DNA of 64,000 nucleotides from Adineta steineri. Lineage: Eukaryota > Rotifera > Eurotatoria > Adinetida > Adinetidae. Position 1 is the stretch's first letter, and the number at the start of each line of letters is the position of its first letter. The stretch covers positions 267,789 to 331,788 of the forward strand of contig CAJNOI010000082.1 in assembly GCA_905250115.1 (NCBI GenBank), read 5' to 3'. The translations under genes and the position numbers were made by a program. The notes below the pieces were generated by a model. The model was given only the letters and a program-made list of their open reading frames with translations, did no database searches and had not been told where the DNA came from. Below, piece after piece: positions 22,701 to 33,003 of the stretch.

Positions 22701-24306
22701 GATTTCGTTCACCAATCAACACCACGGGTGAATCCTTGATTCGATCACATATTTTATAAAATGGAATATCATCGTGATTTATCTGTATTGTAAGAGAACA
22801 AAAAATTGTTGGGAAAAAGCGTGATCGACACTGTTTCTCGTTTGGACATTGAAATTGAGAGTTTTGATTTAATAAACAACTTAATTCAGATAATGCTTGT
22901 TCATCATCTTTCAAGAAGCAATCTGATATACCATCAAGGATTCGATATTTAGAAATATATTTCGACGAATCCTTACAATGATATAATAATGAATGATAAG
23001 AATCGATGATCTGATAATGTTGTGTAATACAACCATCAAAGTATGGTTTAACTGAATCGATAATTGATTTCCAAGTAGTCAATGCAGCATTCATCGTAAG
23101 GTTCATGTGATCACGAGAGCGACAAGTCAAGGTTTTATGATGAAATGTGGGTGTGAGAAAATCGCACAATTGTTCATCATAACATATATAATCAGGTTTA
23201 AGAGATAATGTAACATTAATATTGTCAATCTCTTTTGGATGATATAAAAATTTTACATGACCATAGAGTACAGGAATAACCGGAAATTGAAGAGGAAACT
23301 TGCAACTTTTTAATTGTTCGGTAATCTCAGAAGATTGAATGAATTCATCACATGATATATTCTCTATTTTGTCCATAATTTTCGTAAGACAAACCATGCT
23401 TATCCAACATTCATATGATAAGTTTCCTTGAACACTAAGCGATTGAGCCAAAGCCAGATGGCGATTATTTTTACACTGAGCATAATCTTCTACACATTGT
23501 CCATCACCACACGAAAATTTGCCTTTATCAGGTCGACAAATATATTCTTGACATTCAAATAGATTCAAATTGTAATGAAATCTTGGGCAGAAAGAGTCAA
23601 CTAAATAATCTGATCTATCAAGACATTGGGGTTCATAAGAATCCATTTCCGAAAAAATTATTGGAATACACAGTCCATTATGGCATCGATATTCATTTTC
23701 ATTGCATTCATTAGTTTCTAAATTGGAACATTGAATTTCATCAACACCACCATTAAGACAATCAATTCGATCATCGCATATCTCACGCCAGTCAAGGCAC
23801 ACGGAGGATCCACCACGATCACATTCTAAAAGAATATAACACGTTCCATCAAATATATTATCAACTAAAGCTGTTTCAAAAGAATTCTGCACTAATTTTT
23901 CTTCATTAAATTGGAATGAATATTGACATCGTGATCCAAACCATGGCTGTGTACAATTAAAGAATTTTTTATTTGATAGATTAGATTGAATTGATTGATC
24001 AAGATAATACTCATATTGCTCAGCAAGATCAATTGAAGATGACCATAGGAGAATTTCTTGCGATGTTATATTCAAACGGTATAATTCATCGAAAGTTAAA
24101 TGATCATCAGATATATTAGAAAATTCGGTTATTATCAAATTCGTATCATTTTTGGGCCGAATACAATATTTAACTATGTCAGAAAATCTTGACTTAGTCG
24201 AAAAATAATGCAAACAATCAAATCCAAATTGATCGGTATCATAAAAAATTGATTGTAAGCCATTAAATGTCCATAGAAAAAACATTATATATAAAAGTTT
24301 TGACAT
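19744..24306 (-). CDS. LDLa/EGF-domain seven-helix receptor
   Basis: A single exon of 1520 residues. The N-terminus is a hydrophobic signal peptide (LLYIMFFLWTF). The ectodomain has Cys-rich LDL-receptor class A-like modules (about 160-250; VCLDWREICDDRIDCLNGG, also DDRIDC and DGFRNCVNGEDEENC types), spacer regions, then EGF-like modules (GDRCQYQNQ, CQCYSGWSGAQC, CRCFCSEQFFGPRCE types). From about residue 1215 there are seven hydrophobic helices of the rhodopsin-like class; GIDRAMAV follows helix III in place of DRY. LDLa-containing 7TM proteins resemble relaxin/LGR-type receptors in layout, but no LRRs are present. The ligand is unknown. An intron-free 4.6-kb frame among intron-rich genes suggests a retrocopied or expanded orphan family. 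Confidence 0.8.
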   Translation of the reverse strand: MSKLLYIMFFLWTFNGLQSIFYDTDQFGFDCLHYFSTKSRFSDIVKYCIRPKNDTNLIITEFSNISDDHLTFDELYRLNITSQEILLWSSSIDLAEQYEYYLDQSIQSNLSNKKFFNCTQPWFGSRCQYSFQFNEEKLVQNSFETALVDNIFDGTCYILLECDRGGSSVCLDWREICDDRIDCLNGGVDEIQCSNLETNECNENEYRCHNGLCIPIIFSEMDSYEPQCLDRSDYLVDSFCPRFHYNLNLFECQEYICRPDKGKFSCGDGQCVEDYAQCKNNRHLALAQSLSVQGNLSYECWISMVCLTKIMDKIENISCDEFIQSSEITEQLKSCKFPLQFPVIPVLYGHVKFLYHPKEIDNINVTLSLKPDYICYDEQLCDFLTPTFHHKTLTCRSRDHMNLTMNAALTTWKSIIDSVKPYFDGCITQHYQIIDSYHSLLYHCKDSSKYISKYRILDGISDCFLKDDEQALSELSCLLNQNSQFQCPNEKQCRSRFFPTIFCSLTIQINHDDIPFYKICDRIKDSPVVLIGERNHSDETDCENWQCNNINTRCDGFRNCVNGEDEENCTQSIDIEHILFCISPHNYTMQCLPADQISGEAVDCFRASFDDFKYLIVANITFQMYKFRCWIDTECIEDENLCNANEDCPVYDNELLCLNRSQLCYHSDFDKLLNMQDISCQVINKPYLSFSLDTALDYPSSYTIQNKSVENQIHDKMITSSLVKSSIQSGICNFGLYVYHRLEIDKYSSICFCPPNYYGDRCQYQNQRVSLTLTLATVRQPTTYIIVVMLIEDDNDRQEIHSYHQFTYVPLEHCGKFVNFYLLYSKRGKNNSKNYSIRIDAFYKDSLSHLISWHLTIPFVFLPVNRISAFLTLPISRTFNPKHCTLQCYKGTCVKYHNEERSFCQCYSGWSGAQCHIPIDCSMCPSNSICIGSIQNRSICVCPHGKFGSFCRLQLICPIGFCKNNGRCIVTDERMIDVSYRCFCSEQFFGPRCENVKHKIDISLENIETPLYLLVYIYTEISFERLPPRFVILRKMTMFQTSVAVYSEAQFQMVIVKIDNRYYLAVLRKVESSNIVTSISPAQRCVPIHELLTAQLLSLPRIQRLKSYHIPCQDHVNLQCFVDEFYMCLCTEERHSNCFPLEHQQTFACEDNVYCENGGTCLQDRRVCFLNILCVCADCFFGNRCQFYAKGIGLTLDDFLRYEIRPNNTLNDQPLVIKLSAVTVMILFLIGLLNSFFGYLVFHNRNCRKVASGIYLRLSSIISTLVVSMLIIRFWFVTYTYMNLSINRKILQIGCLLFEPMLRFFLHMSNWLNTCVGIDRAMAVFQGTNFNKKRSRCIARWIICLLPFLILSSMIYEFINRDLFDDYEERRVWCVVRYSKSIELYTNIVQYFHFIAPFLANLISAIIIIIYITRLKTTVQSQFSSQQQLLNQINQHKQLVISPIILAILLFPRFLISLLSTCIKSSQNPWLYLCGYFVSFIPSSFIFVIFVLPSTFYRKEFIKTITTWRQRFMRAIRAWQ

Positions 24307-25249
24307 TATTCAAAGCTGGGCTTATATGATAATGATAATATAGTAAAATGGAAGACTTAACATAGAGCTCTCTTGATAAATATTGACAATTGTCTGGCTG
24401 TATTGATAGCATTTAGTATTAGATGTATGATTTTTTCTCGATGTGGCGTGCTTTGTCGCAATTATAAAAAAAGTCATTTGATACTCATTTTTATTCTATT
24501 ATGTCGGAATTATATATTGGTATTATTAAAATAAATAATAAAATCACATATTTGAATAAATTCAGCTCAACTACGTGTAACTACTTCATTGACTTCACTG
24601 CTATAACATTCTATTTTATTCAATGTTAAAAAGACTTGACGTTGGTCTTTGAAAAAATTTATCAGAATTTATATATGAATTGTTCTTTATATCTATGTTA
24701 AATGATATTCTCCTTTTGTTCGTTTTATCTATCTATATAAAGAAGAATATCAGTTTGTTTGCCTGTTCTCTAGAGAAAATGGCGTTTCGCACTGGCTCGT
24801 CATTCTGAACTCCCGTAGCGGATGTCTCTTACGACCTTCCGACAAAACATTATTCAAAACTTTCGTCAAGGATGTTGGAATGACAAGATCGAATTAAAAA
24901 AGCAGGATGTAGGATGAATGTGGGTGGCCGGGTGTCGAGTTTGGGGTGGATGTGGGTAGCTGGGTGTGGGTGTGGGTGTAGGTGTCTATCTTCTCTTAAC
25001 CAACACCCACATCCGGTTTCTCATCTGCCAAATATGCACTATCAAAGTTTCCCGACCAACACCGGGTACTCTCGTTACTATAATATAATAATTAAAAACA
25101 TGTGTAAATCGTATAGGCATGATCAAATAGCTTTTTTTATTTAAAAGAAAATAAATATTATGCACAAAATATCCATATTAACAAATAAGATGAAAGAATT
25201 CTTAAAAAGAACTTGACAACAAATGTTAATGATGGCAAGATTGTAGACA
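24307..25249. other. Intergenic stretch with hairpin and possible element edge
   Basis: The region 24725-24860 starts TATCTATCTATATAAAGAAG and then changes to balanced base composition (TTCGCACTGGCTCGTCATTC). This looks like the edge of a mobile element, but no termini or target duplication were found. A large hairpin follows at 24904-25013. No gene is supported. Confidence 0.4.
24904..25013. repeat. Telomere-like hairpin 9, long G-rich arm
   Basis: A G-rich arm of about 80 bp with GGGTGTGGGTGTGGGTGTAGG near its end, then TCTATCTTCTCTTAACC and a short C-rich arm CAACACCCACATCCGG. The arms are unequal, so only the inner part can pair. Four G-runs in close spacing allow a G-quadruplex. Confidence 0.75.
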
Positions 25250-25603
25250 TTATTTTTTGCACTTCGGAACTGAGGCCCAACAGTGCTCATCGAGTACATA
25301 GCCATACTCTCCCTTAGATGTTTCAATATGATACCATTTTTTTGTTTTATGTGATAGTATTTCGATTTTAAAGCAATCACATGGATAGTATTGATCAGCG
25401 CGGACATACATAAACGGTGGACAATCCATTGATGCACACGTGTGAGCAGCAGTCACTTGACGACACATAGCTTCACCACCCTAATCATATAAAAAGTAAA
25501 ATATTTCAGATGTTAACATATTCGATTAAGACAAACACGTTACCTCACATAGTACCGCACCAACAATTAAAAGCATCAACGACACGATAATAAATCGATT
25601 CAT
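25250..25603 (-). CDS. Small secreted Cys-rich protein, SH3b-like
   Basis: Two exons (25544-25603 and 25250-25480, intron of 63 bp) join in phase 0 to give 96 residues. The first exon is almost entirely a signal peptide (MNRFIIVSLMLLIVGAVLCE). The mature part has eight Cys residues (AMCRQVTAAHTC, MDCPP, YYPCDCFKIEI, EHCW, PKCKK), probably forming disulfides. The segment from FMYVRADQYYPC to GEYGYVLDEHC follows the beta pattern of bacterial-type SH3 (SH3b) domains. An extracellular role is likely; the target is unknown. Splice sites are CTATGTGAG|GTAACG and ATTAG|GGTGG. Confidence 0.7.
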
Positions 25604-27000
25604 TTATAATTTAACTTGTCTGTATCGTAATAATATAATTTTATTCGTTTCGAAATAAGTAATTTTATAAACTCGGGGCATCCTTTTATACAAGAATGAA
25701 AACGTGACCTTGGTAATTCCACACGGAAGTATTAATATGTTGGAAAGTTTACTTCATAGACATTTTTCCCGCGGATGTAGATGACATATAGTTAATCACG
25801 AAAAAAACATCATATGATTAAGACGGAAGAAAGAAGCGCTTAGTTTGCGTAGTATATTCATCATTTTTCAATTTGGATAAAAATCTCTGTTATCATTTTT
25901 CCAGTTTAAAAGATTGTTTTATATTCGTCATACACTGTTATTCAAAAGCAAAGTCCAATCATTCTTTGAATCGATTGGTCTATATGTGAAACTAATTCTT
26001 CTTCCGATTTAATCATTCTATGTACTTCCGAGGAATATCTAAAAAAGACATTTTTATTTCTACGTTATGATTCACGCATTCTCTGTTTTCTTTACTTTTT
26101 TCGTTTTTGATATTATCTTGCACTGTTAGGACTGTATGGTCACAGTTTTTAAGCAAAATATAAAAAAAGAAGACATTTTAATATTTATCAATGCTTGTGG
26201 CAGTCGGTTAAGAAATTTAATTAAGTTTGGAATGATAATATAATAACAAAATGAAAATAATATTATGTTAGTTTTAACTTTAATGGATGGAATTATTTTT
26301 TTTTATTCTGTTTTTCTTATCTATATTTGTCTTATTATATATTAAACGAAAAAAAAATGAATCTTTTATAGATAAGTTTAAATTATTTTGCATTGTAGGC
26401 CATTTATTTTACATTAAAAACAGAATATATCCTTTTTTTTCTTAGATAGCAACTTTTTTCACATGCGATATTCTCATTAATTTATTAGTTTCGTGCTTAT
26501 TTTCTTTATGATTTTTTTCGTTAAGGGATAACATATTGAATGAATTCGATGAAGAATAATATAAGTTGAAAATATAATATTTTATTAAAAGTTTCAATAT
26601 CCATATATGATTTAAAAGATTCAGATTTAAAGAAATACTTATTTTTGATATATATGAAGTAGTTAAATGAATGAAATTGATATTATTGTCAAAAAAGAAA
26701 AAGCAATTATTGATATAGTTTCTTAATCTTTCTCGAGATTCAGTTTTTTCTTCTTAGTATTCTCTTCAAGAGAGTGATTATTTCGTTTTGCTGTCTTTTT
26801 AGTTCTAGACGAGTTTTTTGTATTTTTTTTTGTAATACTTGATGGTGATAGTTCAGAATTCGTTTTATTTTAAAATATAGAAAAAAAGTGCTTTTATTGA
26901 TTGAAAGAATCAGTAAGTATGCAAAAATATAAAATCGATACACAGTTCAGATATACGGCGCGATGAAGAGTATCACCACAAATTATTAAACTAAAAACAC
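25604..27000. other. Intergenic AT-rich stretch
   Basis: No gene is supported. A minus frame at 26740-26943 has a basic coiled-coil-like end (QKTRLELKRQQNEIITLLKR) after a hydrophobic stretch and could be a terminal exon, but no splice partner was found. Confidence 0.4.
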
Positions 27001-27059
27001 ATCTTCACACTACACCATCATGCACGCCCATCTTCACCCACACCCACACCCTCAAGATG
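27001..27059. repeat. Telomere-like C-rich arm (half hairpin 10)
   Basis: CACGCCCATCTTCACCC, then CACCCACACCCTCAAGATG. Only the C-rich arm with the conserved tail is present; the G-rich partner is missing. Confidence 0.6.
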
Positions 27060-27086
27060 ACATCGAACAATAAAAGGTTCTAGAAG

Positions 27087-27560
27087 GTGCGTGTGGCTGT
27101 ATCTGGATGTCTCATTTATACACTAGTGATTTTTCTTCATCAGAGTATTACTGGTGTTTGTATAATGATATATTGTGTGTTGGTCACTGAATTCATTCGG
27201 AATAGTCGAACCTCTGCATTTAATAATCGCTACAATCGTTTGAAAAAAGAAACCGATCGTCTGCTGATTTTATAATTGATTATAATAGCGCTATCTGAAA
27301 TATCATTTAGTATTAATTCTCTTTATAAGCATGTAATCAATAGAGTAAAAAAAGATATTCTATGGAAAACTGTTAAACATTTAGTTGCAAAAGATTACTC
27401 GGTGTTGTATATTTATATGTACATGTCAAGTGAAAAGAGAAAATACCGAATGCTATTAATTATCAAATATTTATATCAAAATCGTATTAGAAAAATAAAT
27501 AGTTTTATTATCAAAGCTGTTACTAATCCACTGGCCGAATCGAGAACTGTTTATGAGTAA
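27087..27560 (+). other. Possible decayed coding segment
   Basis: One frame is open from 27087 to a TAA at 27273-27275 and then again to 27560. The second part contains LYKHVINRVKKDILWKTV and KAVTNPLAESRTVYE, which look protein-like. No start, splice partner or domain can be supported. It begins 28 bp after a telomere-like arm, so it may be a gene fragment cut at that point. Confidence 0.25.
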
Positions 27561-28055
27561 CCCAAAAATGTAACAATTTAAATTTACTATCGTATTACTT
27601 AAGTTCATATTGTACATTTATTGTGATGTACACCTTTCGCTTTGTGCATTATCTTTGATTGTAAATGAACTACCTGAATAGGCCAATAAATACATATTTG
27701 TACTGGCAAAATTTACGTTGCAAAAAAGTATTACATATTACTCTTCCATTTGATATAGGCAAAAAAGTACTGACACAATCAAACATATAAAAGTAAAATA
27801 TGCAATTATAGTGTAAATGTCAAAATTCAAACGATTGATTCATCAGAAACAAATGAAAAAAATAAGAAAAATAACTTTCGACATTTCGTGAAAAGGTGAC
27901 TGACTTATTACAGTTCTACATGAACTATGGCAGAAAATTCTACGCAATTGACCTATACTGATTAGATTGGTATTTATATCGCAACAAAAAATAACATTTT
28001 CATATTATAACTTTACTTTTATTTTCAAGCTGTATAAATCTCAATCAGTCAAATA

Positions 28056-28686
28056 ATGCGATATTTATTATTGATATTGGTTATTGCAGTACTAATTGTT
28101 GCTGATTTTGCTGAAGAAATGGATAAACAAGAAATAGAAGGTATGTTACAGTGTTGAAAATAATAGTGCGATTAGTAGTGTCACACATTTGTAAATACCG
28201 TTTTTTTTTATCTTCTTAGGACTACTGGATTCTGCTATTAATAATCAGTTTGAATCAACTTACGTTAAACCTATGGATGGAACAGATGAACGCTCTTCTT
28301 TTGTACAGTAAGTAATACTCGTAGAACTTAACTTTTGCTATTTCATGTAAGATTATTTTCTGTTCGTGTATATGCATAAAAGCGTGTTACGAGTAGTCAG
28401 ATTTGAACCTATAGATTCAACTGATACTACTAAAGTAAGTATTTTTCTACAAATGCATGGAATAGTCCTTATCTTTCATCTTATTTTTCATTCCTTGTGG
28501 CAGATTACTTTATATTTTAGATACCGAGTGAAAAGAGCGCGTGGTTGTGGGTGTGGTAGAGGTGGTAGTAGTGGTGGCAAACAACATACGAAAAATACAC
28601 GTCCATCAACTCAACAAAAACATGAAAAAGGACAAACAAGAAAGGGAGGAGAAAAAGGTGACGCAAGACGTCCATATAGAAAATAA
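28056..28686 (+). CDS. Small secreted protein with basic Gly-rich tail
   Basis: Four exons, 28056-28140, 28220-28307, 28383-28434 and 28504-28686, join in frame to 135 residues. The first exon is a signal peptide (MRYLLLILVIAVLIVADF). Exons 2 and 3 contain two related short motifs, YVKPMDGTDE and FEPIDSTDTT. Exon 4 is strongly basic and Gly/Lys/Arg-rich (RARGCGCGRGGSSGG, TRKGGEKGDARRPYRK). The overall design resembles a secreted prepropeptide with dibasic sites (VKR). The exon 3 acceptor (GCATAAAAG) is weak; skipping exon 3 and using the TTTTAG at 28520 also keeps the frame. A TATAAATC lies 17 bp before the ATG. Function not recognised. Confidence 0.5.
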
Positions 28687-28810
28687 TCGGGAAAGAATAA
28701 CTTGTATTCTATTGAAAAATAAGAAAATCTTTTTTTATATTGATCAATAAAAAATAAGAATTGGTAAAAATAATACGAGTTCTACAATTCAAAGTATGAT
28801 AAATAACTTT

Positions 28811-28843
28811 GAGGGTGATGAATGTAGGTGCGGATGGGTGTAA
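28811..28843. repeat. Telomere-like G-rich arm (half hairpin 11)
   Basis: TGAGGGTGATGAATGTAGG, then GCGGATGGGTGTAA, with no C-rich partner nearby. Confidence 0.5.
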
Positions 28844-29116
28844 TATACGCAACGACTTATTTACAATTTATCTTCATACACATGATACAAAATGAATTTT
28901 AATAGCTCATTTCTTTATTTATACTGAAGAATTTACTAGATAACATAAACAAGCAAGAATCCCTTAATGAAGAAATAAGCGTATAAAACATGTTTTATTT
29001 TAAATTTATAATTTTCATTAGACTGAACAGCTTGTAATTAATCTTAATTACTTGATAAGAAAAAGTTTGCACGTATTTTTAATTATTTAATAAATCTTTC
29101 AATTGTGAGAATGTTA

Positions 29117-29311
29117 ATTTCATAGAAGCATTGCTACAAGAATCGAAGAAAAATCTGAATAATACAATATTTAAAAAAAAAGGAAGAAAACGTAATAGGT
29201 CGAATCAACGATGCAAAATATCGAAAAAAACAGAATATACCTATGAAAAGCATGACTCATATTTTTCACGTGTTATACCCACTTCATTAGGGAGTCAATC
29301 ATTTTTTCTAA
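29117..29311 (+). CDS. Possible orphan internal exon, basic protein
   Basis: A frame bounded by a TTTCATAG acceptor and an AAG|GTAAAT donor, encoding about 65 very basic residues (FKKKGRKRNRSNQRCK). No upstream or downstream partner exon could be joined; the next gene starts 70 bp later in its own frame. It could be a nuclear or nucleic-acid-binding tail, or chance. Confidence 0.25.
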
Positions 29312-29382
29312 GGTAAATGACGAAATATTTATCGTGAAAAAAACCAACTTTTTACATATATATATTCAATTTTACATTACAT

Positions 29383-32300
29383 ATGATGAAAAATAAAATG
29401 AATGGTGATGAGCAACAAACTGATATTGAAAATGAAGAGACTATAATTATTATTTGTTTTGACCCAAATAATGAATTCAATGATCATATAGAAGATTTAA
29501 AACAACAAATCAATGATTCAGTTATATTCTATAGTGAACTTGAGTTATGTATTAATTTTATTAAATCAATTGTCGATAAAACAATATTTCTGATTATTTC
29601 TCCTTCATCTATTTCTCAAATGAATAAGTTTACTCAAATTAGAAATATTTTTTTATTTAATGTATCAAACAATTCGAATGAATGTTTATCATTTAAGGAT
29701 TCAAATATAGTTGGTATTTATGATAAATTTGATTTATTACTTACAGCAATTACAAAGCAAATCAATTTAATTGAGACGAAAATGTCTCGATGCTGTTTTT
29801 TTGATGAAATTCAATATGAAAATAAAGATTTATCAAAACAATCGAATAGTTTTCTATGGCATCAACTTTTTCCGGATGTTCTCTTACATTTATCATCTGA
29901 TCAACAGTTTGAAAATGTAGATCAGAGTATCTTAGAACAATTTCCATGGATTAATGATTATAAACCAAACGAAGCGGTAGGATTGTTTATGAAATATCCA
30001 TCACTTCGAGAATTTATTAACAAAGCTCTGAAAAACGAAGATATTAAACAACTTTATATGTTACGATATTTTCTCAGTGATTTAATACAAAATCTTCAAT
30101 TTGGTAAAGAAAATCGAATTGTTTATCGAAGAATGATCATATGTCGTAGTGAATTTAATCAAATACAAGAACATAATGGTAAACTTATTATGATGAAAGA
30201 ATTTCTAATAGCAAATACTGATCGATCATCTTGCCATGCACCATCAACAAAACAAATTTCAGTGCTCTTTGAAATTGAATTGAACAAAAATTCAATCTTT
30301 GCTGATCTTGAGTTATCTGATCAAGAAACGATTGTATTTATTTTAAATTCAACTTTTCGAATAGATAATATTCAACAGAATGATCAATTATGGATTATTA
30401 AATTAATTTCAGTTAATGATGGACAAATAATTAAACAAAAATATATTGATGATACACGTCGTCAATTTCCAGATTTAAGTATTTCAATTATTTTTGGTAA
30501 ATTAATTTGTGATATGAGTCAATGGAATCAATCACAGGCATATTTTGAATATTTATTAAATAATCATTCACATACGGAAGATTTAGCATGGATTGAACAT
30601 GGTCTTGGTCAAACTTATCATTGGAAAGGAGAATGGAATGAATCAAGAATATATTATGATCGTTCGTATGAACGAATGATGAAAAACGAACCAGTTCGTA
30701 TTAGGGATTCTGCTGTTATACTCTCTGATATTGGTAAAATATTATATTTTCAAGGACAACTAGAAGAATCCTTTAATTTTCATCAAAAAGCATTAGCAAT
30801 TCACATGAAATATTATTCTCCTTATCATCCACATATTGCTATTAGTTTATACAATATTGGTTTGATCTTTCGAATAAGACAAAAAGAGGATGAAGCATTA
30901 GTCTTTTTTCAACAAGCATTATTGATTCAAGAGAAATATTATGATGCATTTCATGTAGATATTGGTACAAGTTTAACTCAGCTTGCGTTATGTTTAACGA
31001 AGGAAAAAAGATATGACGAAGCTCTTAATTGTCATCAACGAGCTTTAGCAATATATGAAAAATATTACCCATTAGGCCATGTATCGGTTGCACTTACCCT
31101 TAATTATATGGGTTATATGTTTTATCGGCAAGACAAGTACAACGAAAGTTTTACTCCTATTCAACAGGCAATGATACTGCAGAAAAGATTTTATCCAAAT
31201 GGTCATATTGATATAGCGATGAGCTTGCTCGATATGGGAAACTTAGAGTATGACAAAAAAAATTACGATAAATCATTAAAAATGTATGATCAAGGGCTGT
31301 TAATGTTTAGAAAATTTAATTTATCGAATCACATATCGACTGTTGCTCTTTTGGAGAATATTGGTGAGACACAAATAGATGAAAAAAATGATTGTGATAA
31401 AGCTCTAGATTATTATCAACAAGCTCTTAACATACTCGAAAAATATTATCCGTCGTATCTAGCTCATATCGCTGACATCCTTAATGATATGGCTTATGCT
31501 TTTTTTAAACAACGGAAACTTGATAAAGCACTCGACTTCTATCATCGATCAATAAACCTACTCAAAGAATATTATTCATCTAATCATGTTGAAACAATTT
31601 CCTTTTTAAGAAACTATGATAATATATTGGAAAATGATGAATTCATTAAACATCACGAACAAGTATTAATATCTCGAAAGGAAAACGGTACTACACGAGG
31701 TAATACTTGCATCGGAAGCAATTACAATGGAATCAGTCACGTACATCGCAGACAAAATCAATTTGATGAAGCTTTTGATTTCGCTCAACAATCAATAAGG
31801 TTTACAGAAAAATCTAATCCAACTAATTATAGAAGGATTACTGATAATCTTAGCAATATTAGTGAAGCTTTAATGCATCAAAAGAAATTTGATGAAGCAT
31901 TTGATTTTGAACAGAAAGCATTAAATATTCTAAAAACTCATTGTCCTACCAAAATTATCAAGATTATTGAGAGTTTAAATCAAATGGGTAATCTTCGACG
32001 AAAACAAGGAAAAAATAATGAAGCTTACGATTTGTTTCAAGAAGCTTTGACAATTTATGAGAAAAATTCCTCATCTCTCGAAGCAGATATTCCATATACT
32101 CTTACGAGTCTTGGTATTATTAAATATAATCAGGGAGATTATGATGGATCTTTGAACTATTTTAATCGAGCAGTAAATATACGCAAAAAATTTTATTTGA
32201 CTAATTGTAGTCAAATAATTCTTAGTCTAAATTGGATTGCATTTATTCATTATCAGACACAATCGTATGATCAGGCAATTGAATTTTATGAACAATGCTT

Positions 32301-32682
32301 ACAAATTGCTAAAGCCAATGCTGTTCCAGGGCAGTTAACTACTGATGAGTTTCTTGGGAAATTAAGTGGTATAAAACGAGCTCAACTTCAGTATGAAAGT
32401 TCCCTAGCATACGAACTAAACTGTTTGTTAATGCGTGAAAAATTTCTACCACCCAATCATCAAGATATTGGTAAAAGTTTAAGTAATATCGGTTTATGTT
32501 ATGAACATCTTAATCAACGTAAATTGGCACTTGATTATTATAAACGAGCATTATTCGTTTATGAACAATGTCCATTAGCTACGCATGATCGATGGACTAT
32601 AGAATCTAAAATTCAGGAGCTTTCTATAGAAATAAATCAATTCAACATTAAAATCTTTAGGATATGTTCAAAACAACGATAA
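29383..32682 (+). CDS. ADP-ribosyltransferase-like domain plus TPR array
   Basis: A single exon of 1099 residues. Residues about 1-130 form an alpha/beta domain (TIIIICFDPNNEF, KTIFLIISPSSIS). About 225-340 follows the layout of an Arg-specific ADP-ribosyltransferase: VYRRMII for the first-strand Arg, EFLIANTDRS where STS is usual, and DQETIVFILNSTFRI where the E-x-E strand is usual. From about 350 to the end there are some 15 tetratricopeptide repeats of about 42 residues of the kinesin-light-chain type (ALAIHMKYYSPYHPHIAISL, SLTQLALCL). Such a fusion is common in bdelloids in my recollection. The altered STS motif makes enzyme activity doubtful, while the TPR solenoid should still bind peptides. 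Probably cytosolic; no signal peptide. Confidence 0.7.
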   Translation: MMKNKMNGDEQQTDIENEETIIIICFDPNNEFNDHIEDLKQQINDSVIFYSELELCINFIKSIVDKTIFLIISPSSISQMNKFTQIRNIFLFNVSNNSNECLSFKDSNIVGIYDKFDLLLTAITKQINLIETKMSRCCFFDEIQYENKDLSKQSNSFLWHQLFPDVLLHLSSDQQFENVDQSILEQFPWINDYKPNEAVGLFMKYPSLREFINKALKNEDIKQLYMLRYFLSDLIQNLQFGKENRIVYRRMIICRSEFNQIQEHNGKLIMMKEFLIANTDRSSCHAPSTKQISVLFEIELNKNSIFADLELSDQETIVFILNSTFRIDNIQQNDQLWIIKLISVNDGQIIKQKYIDDTRRQFPDLSISIIFGKLICDMSQWNQSQAYFEYLLNNHSHTEDLAWIEHGLGQTYHWKGEWNESRIYYDRSYERMMKNEPVRIRDSAVILSDIGKILYFQGQLEESFNFHQKALAIHMKYYSPYHPHIAISLYNIGLIFRIRQKEDEALVFFQQALLIQEKYYDAFHVDIGTSLTQLALCLTKEKRYDEALNCHQRALAIYEKYYPLGHVSVALTLNYMGYMFYRQDKYNESFTPIQQAMILQKRFYPNGHIDIAMSLLDMGNLEYDKKNYDKSLKMYDQGLLMFRKFNLSNHISTVALLENIGETQIDEKNDCDKALDYYQQALNILEKYYPSYLAHIADILNDMAYAFFKQRKLDKALDFYHRSINLLKEYYSSNHVETISFLRNYDNILENDEFIKHHEQVLISRKENGTTRGNTCIGSNYNGISHVHRRQNQFDEAFDFAQQSIRFTEKSNPTNYRRITDNLSNISEALMHQKKFDEAFDFEQKALNILKTHCPTKIIKIIESLNQMGNLRRKQGKNNEAYDLFQEALTIYEKNSSSLEADIPYTLTSLGIIKYNQGDYDGSLNYFNRAVNIRKKFYLTNCSQIILSLNWIAFIHYQTQSYDQAIEFYEQCLQIAKANAVPGQLTTDEFLGKLSGIKRAQLQYESSLAYELNCLLMREKFLPPNHQDIGKSLSNIGLCYEHLNQRKLALDYYKRALFVYEQCPLATHDRWTIESKIQELSIEINQFNIKIFRICSKQR

Positions 32683-32932
32683 TAAAACAGTACAGACATT
32701 AAACACGAATTTGATTAAATAAATTTAATAAAAGTCATGAAACTATATATTGAGGGCAGGTGTGAAGATTTGTTGTTAGTAGTTATTTAAGCTTTTCATA
32801 CACGATTTAAGGGTGTGGACGTATATACAACTTAAATTATAGTTGAAAGAAGATCTTAAAAGAGTGTATTAAGAAAAAAGGCATTTATATTTTAATTCTT
32901 TTTCTGTTTGAGGTATAAAGTACTAATAATGG

Positions 32933-33003
32933 TCTTGAAGGTGGGTGAGGATGTAGGTGCAGATCTTCTTCAACCTCCACTCACCCACGCCACACCTTCA
33001 AAG
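32933..33003. repeat. Telomere-like hairpin 12
   Basis: TCTTGAAGGTGGGTGAGG opposite CACTCACCCACGCCACACC, then TTCAA, across a CTTCTT-containing loop. The outer TTGAAGGTG and CACCTTCAA pair perfectly. Confidence 0.7.
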
